A DNA stretch of 5,733 nt from an uncultured Bacilli bacterium (GTDB lineage: Bacteria; Bacillota_I; Bacilli_A; RFN20; CAG-288). The stretch covers positions 1 through 5,733 of the forward strand of contig CAKUXT010000133.1 of assembly GCA_934700375.1 (NCBI GenBank), read 5' to 3'. This document shows, piece after piece, positions 1 to 5,343 of the stretch (position 1 is its first letter; every line of letters starts with the position of its first letter). The notes under the pieces are model-generated. The model ran no database searches, was not told the DNA's origin, and saw only the letters and a list, made by a program, of their open reading frames with translations. The position numbers were made by a program, and so were the translations under genes.

Positions 1-2
1 TC

Positions 3-611
3 GCACAAAAAAGTCAGGTTATTTCCATCAAGCAAAAATTCATCGGCAAAGAACATACACTTCCGAACAATAGAATTGCCATGGGCAGCAAAACAGGTTG
101 GAACGATGAAAGCAAGTGGCTGAAATACGCTGATCATTTCACTGGCGATTTCACAATGAAGCTTTCGTTGACCAACTATGGTTCCATCAGTTTCAATCAG
201 AAACCAGTTAACGGAGGCGATGTCTGTTGGAGAACAGCACTACCTATCGTTTATGATCCCACCACAAAAGATCGTTGGGTTACCCGTTTTGATTGGTTCG
301 GATGGCAGGATGATATCAACAATGACGGAAAAAGATTAGGAACAAGTGCCAATTACAACAATAACGAATCCTATGTCTTCGACTACAACATTGACATCTA
401 TGAGATTTATAAAGAGATGGATATTGATATCACATATTCAAGACGTGGATCTACTTTGTCGATGGATAGCATCATCAAACCAAAAAGAGCACCATATGCG
501 GGGCAAAGATATGAATATCATTGCGCATTATATGGTGTTCAGTCAAACGTTCTGTCTTTCGCTTTATCCGCTGAAGACAGCATCGGGGTCATCACTTCGC
601 TTCAGTATTGA
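3..611 (+). CDS. C-terminal fragment of a probable secreted beta-rich domain protein
   Basis: The reading frame is open from the first complete codon of the window, and its 5' end lies outside. The first ATG in frame, at 81, has no Shine-Dalgarno sequence before it (the upstream bases read aacaatagaattgcc), so it is almost certainly internal. About 202 residues are visible. They are rich in Trp, Tyr, Asp and Asn, have no long hydrophobic segment, and alternate in a way that suggests beta strands. Visible landmarks are GSKTGWND near the start, two cysteines (GGDVCWR and YEYHCALY) that could form a disulfide, RFDWFGW in the middle, DIDITYSRRGS, and a terminal ALSAEDSIGV. This pattern resembles beta-sandwich domains at the C-terminus of secreted, often carbohydrate-linked proteins. 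That resemblance is from memory and uncertain. I see no LPXTG anchor or C-terminal membrane segment, so this end is not sortase-anchored. Its tail overlaps the convergent membrane-protein gene by 20 bp. The existence of the gene is well supported; its function is not. Confidence 0.7.
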   Translation, partial: AQKSQVISIKQKFIGKEHTLPNNRIAMGSKTGWNDESKWLKYADHFTGDFTMKLSLTNYGSISFNQKPVNGGDVCWRTALPIVYDPTTKDRWVTRFDWFGWQDDINNDGKRLGTSANYNNNESYVFDYNIDIYEIYKEMDIDITYSRRGSTLSMDSIIKPKRAPYAGQRYEYHCALYGVQSNVLSFALSAEDSIGVITSLQY

Positions 612-924
612 TATCAGCTCTCTGAGCTTTCTTGATCTGGCGTTTCTTTTTGATGAAAACAACAAGCAGAACAATGCCTAAAACAATCAACACAATCGCC
701 AACGCCAGGAAAATGTAACTGATTGTCTCATATTGTCTTACCAAAGCGTTTTGCTCATTCCATTGCGGAGTTCCTTTTTCATATGTTCCTAAACCGATAG
801 AGGCAAAAATCGTAACGATGAGATAGACCATAAAGAGCACAACGCTTCCGCCGCCAAGGACGATGGAAACAACACCTGATGTGATACCAATATTGGCTTT
901 TGAATTATTTGTCAGTTTCGCCAT
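592..924 (-). CDS. small two-helix membrane protein of unknown function
   Basis: This encodes a 110-residue protein that I do not recognise as a named family. Residues about 14-46 form a long Gly/Val/Leu/Ile-rich hydrophobic stretch and residues about 68-91 a second one. A polar loop lies between them (GTYEKGTPQWNEQNALVRQYE). The basic tail (KKKRQIKKAQR) predicts, by the positive-inside rule, that both ends are cytoplasmic and the loop is outside. There is no cleavable signal peptide or lipobox. Two ATG codons compete. The one at 930 sits only 2 nt after a consensus AGGAGG, while the one at 924 sits 8 nt after it, so I chose 924. The gene follows hslO on the same strand after about 56 nt without a clear terminator, so cotranscription is likely; a weak promoter of its own is also possible. 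Its 3' end overlaps the convergent gene by 20 bp. Confidence 0.75.
   Translation of the reverse strand: MAKLTNNSKANIGITSGVVSIVLGGGSVVLFMVYLIVTIFASIGLGTYEKGTPQWNEQNALVRQYETISYIFLALAIVLIVLGIVLLVVFIKKKRQIKKAQRADINTEAK
616..633 (+). terminator. weak candidate terminator after the left-edge gene
   Basis: Four bases after the TGA at 609-611 there is a 5-bp inverted repeat (AGCTC, loop TCT, GAGCT) followed by TTTCTT. The geometry fits a rho-independent terminator for the rightward gene, but the stem is short and the T-run is broken. It lies inside the last codons of the convergent gene, so it may be only coding sequence. Confidence 0.25.
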
Positions 925-932
925 AAACATGT

Positions 933-938
933 CCTCCT
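933..938 (-). promoter_or_regulatory. ribosome binding site that decides the start of the small membrane protein
   Basis: On the minus strand this reads AGGAGG, a full consensus Shine-Dalgarno sequence. It is 2 nt from the ATG at 930, which is too close, and 8 nt from the in-frame ATG at 924, which is normal. This removes two residues (Met-Phe) from the longest reading frame. Confidence 0.75.
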
Positions 939-943
939 AGCTC

Positions 944-973
944 ATTTTACCTTATTTCTTCAACAATTATCAA
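944..973 (-). promoter_or_regulatory. weak candidate promoter between hslO and the small membrane protein
   Basis: On the minus strand, TTGATA (968-973) and TAAAAT (944-949) are separated by 18 bp, and each has one mismatch to the sigma-A consensus. The predicted transcription start would fall about 937, on top of the ribosome binding site at 933-938. This makes the site doubtful, and readthrough from hslO is the simpler view. Confidence 0.25.
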
Positions 974-980
974 GCAAGTG

Positions 981-1883
981 TCAATTATTTGCTTCACTCT
1001 GATGCTTATGTTCAAGTATTTCTTTTAAATCATCTGGCGTATAGACATAGTGTTTTCCGCAAAAATCACAATTGACTTCGATGTTCTTGTTTTCATCGAT
1101 CATCGATTGAAGTTCGTCATCTTTCAGCGTTCCTAAAACCTCTTTTCCTCTTTCAAATGAGCAATTGCAATGCCAAGACACTGGCTTAGTGTCTGTTATT
1201 TCCATATCAAAGCCTTTCAAGACCATTCTCAACATATCTTCAATCGTATTTCCTTCTCTTAAGACATCGGTGACTGTCGGGAATTCTTTCAGATTCTTTT
1301 CGAGTTGATCGATGACTCCTTTTTTGGTGAAAGGCATCAACTGGACAATAAATCCACCAGAGACACGAACAGTATTGTCATGGTTCATCAAAACACCAAG
1401 GCCAACAGAAGTCGGGGTCTGTTCGGATTGGGCAAAATAATAAGTCAGGTCATCGGCTATTTCACCGGAGTGAAGATCGATAGAAGAAACGTAAGGTTCT
1501 TTCAATCCCATATCTCTGATGACTGTCAGCGTACCATTCGGACCGATGGCACCGGATATATCAAAATGCCCATTGGATTTTGGAGGGACGATGACAGAAG
1601 GATTGGAAACATAGCCTCTGACCGTTCCCCTGATGTTGGATGTGACGATGATATGATGCATGGGGCCGTCTCCAAGAATCTGAAAAGTAAGTTTATCCTC
1701 ATCGGATTTCAGCATCTGCCCCATCATCAGACCGGCGGACATCAATCTTCCTAAAGCAGCTATGGCAATAGGAGAATTATCATGAATCTTTCTTGCATAC
1801 TCACAAATGCCGGTAGTATCTACCGCGAACGCGCGAATCTGTTCATTCGCAGCAATTGCACGTATCAAATAATCGTGTTTCAT
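981..1883 (-). CDS. hslO: Hsp33 redox-regulated holdase chaperone
   Basis: This is a 300-residue cytoplasmic Hsp33, close to the usual length of about 290. Members of the family hold unfolding proteins under oxidative stress. In the reduced state a zinc ion is bound by four cysteines; oxidation releases the zinc and activates the chaperone. All four cysteines are present as C-x-C (Cys239 and Cys241, WHCNCS) and C-x-x-C (Cys272 and Cys275, CDFC), with the usual spacing of about 30 residues between the pairs. The N-terminal half has the family hallmarks GRLMSAGLMMGQMLK (about 45-59), the GDGP turn (71-74), RGYVSNP (89-95) and the IGPNGTLTVIRD segment (113-124). One additional cysteine (Cys27) lies in the N-terminal domain. 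The ATG at 1883 has GAAGG on the minus strand 7 nt upstream. The gene starts 18 nt after the pepF stop, so the two are almost certainly cotranscribed. I see no heat-shock operator (CIRCE-like repeat) next to it. Confidence 0.97.
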   Translation of the reverse strand: MKHDYLIRAIAANEQIRAFAVDTTGICEYARKIHDNSPIAIAALGRLMSAGLMMGQMLKSDEDKLTFQILGDGPMHHIIVTSNIRGTVRGYVSNPSVIVPPKSNGHFDISGAIGPNGTLTVIRDMGLKEPYVSSIDLHSGEIADDLTYYFAQSEQTPTSVGLGVLMNHDNTVRVSGGFIVQLMPFTKKGVIDQLEKNLKEFPTVTDVLREGNTIEDMLRMVLKGFDMEITDTKPVSWHCNCSFERGKEVLGTLKDDELQSMIDENKNIEVNCDFCGKHYVYTPDDLKEILEHKHQSEANN

Positions 1884-1901
1884 ATTAAAGCCTTCGTAGG
1901 A

Positions 1902-3677
1902 TTATTCAGCCAAAAGTTTCTCTAACTGGTCTACCAACTCATTCATTCTGCGTGTAACGCATTCGAATGCTTCTTTCTTAGTGAGATCGACTCCTGCAAT
2001 CTTGACTTCATCGATAGGATAAGTCGAACCGCCGGATTTCAGCATCTTGATATAGTTGTCAAAAGCACCAGGGACACCTTTCTTGACATTCTCATAGATA
2101 AGCATGGAAGCAGTGAATGATGTGGCATATTGATAGACATAGAAAGGAGTATAGAAGAGATGCGGGATATAAGCCCAGACAAGCGGTTTGACCTTCTCTT
2201 CGGAAATATCAATTCCATAATACTGTTTGTAAAGCTTGATCATCTCAGAGGATAAGACGGAATAATCGATCGGCTCGCCTTTTTCAGCAATTTTCGCAAT
2301 CTCGTATTCGTACTGTCCAAACAATGTCTGACGATAGAAAGTTCCACAGATCTGGTCGATGGCTTTCTGAAGCAGAGCAATCTTATCGTTCTTAGACAAT
2401 TCTCCGCTTGTCATTAAGTAATCAAGAAGATTATGTTCATTGAAGGTAGATGCGATTTCAGCAACAAAGATCGTATAGTTCTGTTTGACAACAGGCTGTT
2501 CCTCTTCTGTATAGAGAGTATGAATGCTATGACCGGATTCATGAGCAAGAGTAAAGACGTCTTCCAATTCTCCATTGAAATTCAGAAGAATGTAGGGATG
2601 AATGTTTTCGCCGCCGGAAGAATAGGCTCCGGTTCTCTTGCCAGGATTGTTAAAGACATCGACATATCCATCAGCAAGAACGTCTTTTGCTTTGGCTCTG
2701 AAATCCTCCGGGAAGGACTCGATAGATTTGAAGAACAGTTCTTTCGCTTCTTCGAATGTGTATTTTTTCTCGCTCTTTGCTAAAGAGACAAAGCGATCAT
2801 ATGAACGATGTTTTTCTAATCCAAGGTATTTTCTTCTGATTTCATAATAGCGGTGAAGTGCATCGCTTTGTGTTGAAGCAACTTCTACAAGATTATGGAA
2901 AACAGATTCATCGATATTGTTGTGATATAAATGTTCTTCAAGAATGGAAGAATACTTCCTGGCTTTCATCTCGGCAATCTGAGACTGAAGGACAGCATTA
3001 TAGATTTCGCCATAGGTGTTCTTATGTTCATCATACCAAGTATAAAGAGATTCGAAGATTCTTCTTCTGTCTTCCTGAGACTTTGCCTGAGAAACCAATG
3101 TTGTCCAGTTAGCCTGTGAGACTTCAACAGATGTACCATCTGTAAGTGTCACGCTCTTAGGCTGGTAATCGGCGACTGACAACAAAGAATATAACTGTGA
3201 TCCTTCTCCGGAAAGAGGCGCATAATAGCTTGTCAGTCTTTCCTGTTCAACAGGCAAAACAAACTTTTCGCCGCGGAACAGCTTTTCGAAAGTGAAATCG
3301 AAATCCATGAATTCTTCATTGTTCTTCAAAAATTCATCGACAAATTCTTTGCCGGCTTTCAGAATCTCAGGATTGACGAAGCTTGTGGCGACAGAATAAT
3401 CATTGAACAACAGATCAATTTTGGAATAATCCTTTGCGTTTTCGATATTTTTCTTATCCAAGTCGCTTCTCATCGATGCAAACATGGCAAGACGAGAGAT
3501 TCTTAAATCGGCTTCTCTTTCTAAAAGGAGGTACTTTTTCATTCCTTCTTCTGTCGAAAGCTTTCCCTGCAATTCATGATAAGCAGGAATGATATTGGCT
3601 TTCACATACTCCAATTCAGCAAGAAACTCTTCCTCATTTTTAAAAATCTTAGTAAGATCCCATTTATATTTTTCCAT
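1902..3677 (-). CDS. pepF: oligoendopeptidase F, M3-family zinc metallopeptidase
   Basis: This encodes a 591-residue cytoplasmic peptidase, close to the roughly 600 residues typical of PepF. It cleaves short to medium oligopeptides and takes part in intracellular peptide turnover. Residues about 1-200 match the helical PepF N-terminal region (it opens MEKYKWDLTKIF). The M3 catalytic domain follows. The zinc site is H-E-S-G-H, His379, Glu380 (catalytic) and His383, and the third ligand is probably Glu407 in FVAEIASTFNE. Other family signatures are RTGAYSSGG (about 348-356), the PHLFYTPFYVYQYATS segment (505-520), which carries conserved aromatic residues near the active site, and LKSGGSTYPIDEVKIAG (546-562). 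There is no signal peptide. The ATG at 3677 follows an AAAGGA-type ribosome binding site by about 10 nt. It is the first gene of the minus-strand unit with hslO downstream. No frameshift or missing active-site residue is visible. Confidence 0.96.
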   Translation of the reverse strand: MEKYKWDLTKIFKNEEEFLAELEYVKANIIPAYHELQGKLSTEEGMKKYLLLEREADLRISRLAMFASMRSDLDKKNIENAKDYSKIDLLFNDYSVATSFVNPEILKAGKEFVDEFLKNNEEFMDFDFTFEKLFRGEKFVLPVEQERLTSYYAPLSGEGSQLYSLLSVADYQPKSVTLTDGTSVEVSQANWTTLVSQAKSQEDRRRIFESLYTWYDEHKNTYGEIYNAVLQSQIAEMKARKYSSILEEHLYHNNIDESVFHNLVEVASTQSDALHRYYEIRRKYLGLEKHRSYDRFVSLAKSEKKYTFEEAKELFFKSIESFPEDFRAKAKDVLADGYVDVFNNPGKRTGAYSSGGENIHPYILLNFNGELEDVFTLAHESGHSIHTLYTEEEQPVVKQNYTIFVAEIASTFNEHNLLDYLMTSGELSKNDKIALLQKAIDQICGTFYRQTLFGQYEYEIAKIAEKGEPIDYSVLSSEMIKLYKQYYGIDISEEKVKPLVWAYIPHLFYTPFYVYQYATSFTASMLIYENVKKGVPGAFDNYIKMLKSGGSTYPIDEVKIAGVDLTKKEAFECVTRRMNELVDQLEKLLAE

Positions 3678-3701
3678 AGATTGATAATCCTTTCACCCAT
3701 A

Positions 3702-3730
3702 ATCTTAACAATACCTACTTTCGTTTTCAA
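3702..3730 (-). promoter_or_regulatory. candidate sigma-A promoter for pepF-hslO
   Basis: On the minus strand, TTGAAA (3725-3730, one mismatch to TTGACA) and TAAGAT (3702-3707, two mismatches to TATAAT) are separated by exactly 17 bp. Transcription would start about 3695, giving a leader of roughly 18 nt that begins just before the GAAAGGA ribosome binding site (3688-3694). It is the best match in the spacer on this strand, but it is read by eye only. Confidence 0.45.
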
Positions 3731-3840
3731 ATCAAACGATAAAACCTGCAAAGCAAATCAATGCCTATCTTGCTCATGTTTCTAAAGAAAATCGAAAAAC
3801 GCCTAATCAATCTTCTGATATGAAAGGGCTTTCGGAAGTC

Positions 3841-3869
3841 TTGATAAATTATAGTGATTATACTATATG
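3841..3869 (+). promoter_or_regulatory. candidate promoter for the antiporter gene
   Basis: TTGATA (3841-3846) is 17 bp upstream of TATATG (3864-3869). A better -10 match, TATACT (3859-3864), overlaps it but is only 12 bp from that -35; it would have to work with a TG dinucleotide upstream (3855-3856) that is one base out of ideal register. Either choice puts the transcription start about 3871-3876, at the edge of the ribosome binding site. Confidence 0.4.
3850..3867. repeat. inverted repeat over the antiporter -10 region
   Basis: TATAGT, a 6-nt spacer and ACTATA form a perfect 6-bp inverted repeat covering the candidate -10 TATACT. Its position suits a repressor-type operator. It is upstream of the expected transcript, so it would act as DNA rather than as an RNA hairpin. 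In AT-rich sequence it could be chance. Confidence 0.3.
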
Positions 3870-3874
3870 AACGT

Positions 3875-3880
3875 AAGGAG
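3875..3880 (+). promoter_or_regulatory. ribosome binding site of the antiporter gene
   Basis: AAGGAG is directly followed by an in-frame ATG at 3881, which is too close to be used. Further in-frame starts are TTG at 3887 (6 nt away, good spacing but a rare codon) and ATG at 3893 (12 nt away, a common codon but rather far). A GTG at 3854 lies within the candidate promoter and is unlikely. Confidence 0.6.
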
Positions 3881-3892
3881 ATGTTTTTGTAT

Positions 3893-5284
3893 ATGATTTC
3901 TGATTTTTTAATTGCCATTCCTAAAGACAACAATCCACAGGCTTACAAGATATTATTGCCTTTAGGCTTACTTCTTTTGCTTTCAAAAGTTTTCGCTCTT
4001 GTTCTCGGAAAGATCAAGATTCCTCAGGTCATTGCCTATTTGTTGGCAGGACTTGTCGTCGGTTTGATTTATTTGATTCCAAACCAGAACATTCTGACCG
4101 AATATACTGTCACAGATGGTTTAAGCTTTTTCTCTAAAGTAGCCGTTATTCTGATTATGTTCTCTGCTGGTATAGAGACGGACATCAAAAAAGTCAAAAG
4201 CGTAGGCTTAGCTTCATTCTTCATCGCGTTGATGGGTGTTCTTGTCCCGATGTTTCTTACCTTCTTAGTTGCTTTCATCATTGATAAAACAACTGGTGGC
4301 AGTCTTCATTTGGAAGATTCAAGTGTCAATCCGATCTACACAGAACTCTACTATGGTGTCATCCTTACTGCCACTTCCGTTTCCGTCACTGTCGCAACAC
4401 TGAAAGAGCTTGGAAAGCTCGATTCAAAGATTGGTTCCGCTCTTGTCTCTGCTGCCATCATCGACGATATCATCGGTATTATCGTTCTCTCCTTGGTCAT
4501 CTCGTTGGCAAGTTCTTCCAATAATCAGGCAGGAAGCGACTTTGCTTCTATGCTGTTCAGACTCTTGCCGGCAAACATTCAGACTCCAGCAATGAATATT
4601 GTATTCATCCTCTTATTCATGATCATCTTCTTCGCTTTGACTTTCGGCGCTGGATTCTTCATCAGAAAACTGTTCAACTATTTAGGAACCAAATTCCCGC
4701 ATCACATCCGTATCACCATCATTTCTTTGGCATTCTGCTTCATTTGGTCCTATCTTGCAGAATTCTTCAATATTGCTGATATCACCGGCGCTTACCTTAT
4801 GGGTCTTATCCTATCTTCAACAGTCGCCCACGGATACATCGATCACAGAGCGGAAACAACCTGCAATTACCTTTTTGCACCTGTATTCTTCGGAAACATT
4901 GCCATGGGCATGTATCAGTCGAACTTCGACTTCAGCGATCCAAAATTCGTCACATTCATGATTTTCGGAATCGTATGGATATTCTTAGGTCTACTTGGAA
5001 AAGTCATTGGTTCTGGTCTTGCCGGTCTTTGCTTCAAATTCGGCCTTCACGGCTCATTGATTGTCGGATTCGGTATGATGGCACGTGCAGAAGTTCTTAT
5101 CGTCTGTGCTGAAAAAGGCATCTCTGCCGGCATCGTATCCGACAACATCATGCCGTTCTGCCTCTTATTGATCCTGATTTCTTCCTTTGCAACTCCTATC
5201 TTCTTAAAATTGGCTTATCGAAGTCTTGATAAAGCCGAAGAAAGAATGAAGCTCAAAGAAGAATCGGTATCTTCCGAAAAATAA
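3893..5284 (+). CDS. CPA2-family sodium/proton antiporter, NapA-like
   Basis: This is a membrane protein of 463 residues from the ATG at 3893, or 465 from the TTG at 3887. Twelve to thirteen hydrophobic segments fill residues about 18-441, followed by a short charged cytoplasmic tail (AEERMKLKEES). CPA2 signatures are present in order: IPQVIAYLLAGLVVG (43-57), FSAGIETD (90-97), TATSVSVTVATLKELGKL (159-176), the ion-binding-type Asp191-Asp192 in AAIIDDIIGII, and GMMARAEVLIV (394-404), where the family commonly has RGE. In this family a paired Asp in that segment goes with electrogenic sodium/proton exchange, whereas potassium-efflux Kef proteins usually lack the first Asp and carry a C-terminal RCK/TrkA-N nucleotide-binding domain. 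That domain is absent here. I infer sodium (or lithium) extrusion driven by proton entry, in pH and salt homeostasis; the substrate is not proven. The gene stands alone, divergent from pepF, and ends just before a strong terminator. Confidence 0.85.
   Translation: MISDFLIAIPKDNNPQAYKILLPLGLLLLLSKVFALVLGKIKIPQVIAYLLAGLVVGLIYLIPNQNILTEYTVTDGLSFFSKVAVILIMFSAGIETDIKKVKSVGLASFFIALMGVLVPMFLTFLVAFIIDKTTGGSLHLEDSSVNPIYTELYYGVILTATSVSVTVATLKELGKLDSKIGSALVSAAIIDDIIGIIVLSLVISLASSSNNQAGSDFASMLFRLLPANIQTPAMNIVFILLFMIIFFALTFGAGFFIRKLFNYLGTKFPHHIRITIISLAFCFIWSYLAEFFNIADITGAYLMGLILSSTVAHGYIDHRAETTCNYLFAPVFFGNIAMGMYQSNFDFSDPKFVTFMIFGIVWIFLGLLGKVIGSGLAGLCFKFGLHGSLIVGFGMMARAEVLIVCAEKGISAGIVSDNIMPFCLLLILISSFATPIFLKLAYRSLDKAEERMKLKEESVSSEK
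5212..5236 (+). repeat. imperfect hairpin near the 3' end of the antiporter gene
   Basis: GGCTTATC and GATAAAGCC are complementary apart from one bulged A and enclose an 8-nt loop, GAAGTCTT. It is about 46 nt before the stop codon and lies within the codons of the charged tail. No T-run follows, so it is not a terminator. The role is unknown and may be none. Confidence 0.3.
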
Positions 5285-5309
5285 CATTTCAATAGAAAAT
5301 TACTTTTAG

Positions 5310-5343
5310 AAAAGACTTTCGCTGATCAGCGAAAGTCTTTTTT
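5310..5343. terminator. two-way rho-independent terminator, perfect palindrome
   Basis: Positions 5310-5341 form a perfect 32-bp palindrome centred on TGATCA (arm core GACTTTCGCT / AGCGAAAGTC). On the plus strand it ends in six T (5338-5343), 25 bp after the antiporter stop, which is a strong terminator for that gene. On the minus strand the same stem ends in four T and then CTAAAAG, so it also serves the convergent RNase gene, somewhat less ideally. Outside the perfect part, a G-T wobble and three more A-T pairs (5306-5308 with 5343-5345) could lengthen the stem. Confidence 0.9.

Larger units (their letters stand above)
3678..3892. other. divergent intergenic region between pepF and the antiporter
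   Basis: This 215-bp spacer separates two genes that point away from each other. Next to each gene it holds a candidate promoter and a ribosome binding site. The middle part (about 3731-3840) shows no convincing gene, terminator or structured RNA. A 68-codon minus-strand frame crosses it (3933-3727), but it overlaps the antiporter start, lacks a good ribosome binding site and has no recognisable composition, so I do not call it. Confidence 0.6.

Noticed and set aside
545..580. Possible terminator for the leftward membrane-protein gene (minus-strand CTGTCTT ... AAGACAG)
   Set aside because: The loop is about 15 nt and no T-run follows on the minus strand; it lies in coding sequence of the opposite gene.
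346..681. 111-codon plus-strand frame overlapping the left-edge gene and the membrane-protein gene
   Set aside because: It overlaps two better supported genes in other frames and has no ribosome binding site; its hydrophobic end is the complement of the C-terminal coding sequence of the membrane protein.
1305..1754. 149-codon plus-strand frame inside hslO
   Set aside because: It lies wholly opposite a well conserved gene, has no ribosome binding site and no recognisable protein features; it is a shadow of hslO.
1884..1901. Possible heat-shock operator (CIRCE or CtsR type) before hslO or pepF
   Set aside because: Neither the 18-nt gap nor the spacer before pepF contains the expected inverted or direct repeats.
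2433..3119. Several plus-strand frames of 60-116 codons inside pepF
   Set aside because: They are antisense to a complete, motif-confirmed peptidase gene and overlap one another in different frames, with no start signals.
3727..3933. 68-codon minus-strand frame across the pepF/antiporter spacer
   Set aside because: It overlaps the start of the antiporter gene and both candidate promoters, lacks a good ribosome binding site, and has a low-complexity Ile/Arg/Phe composition typical of translated AT-rich noncoding DNA.
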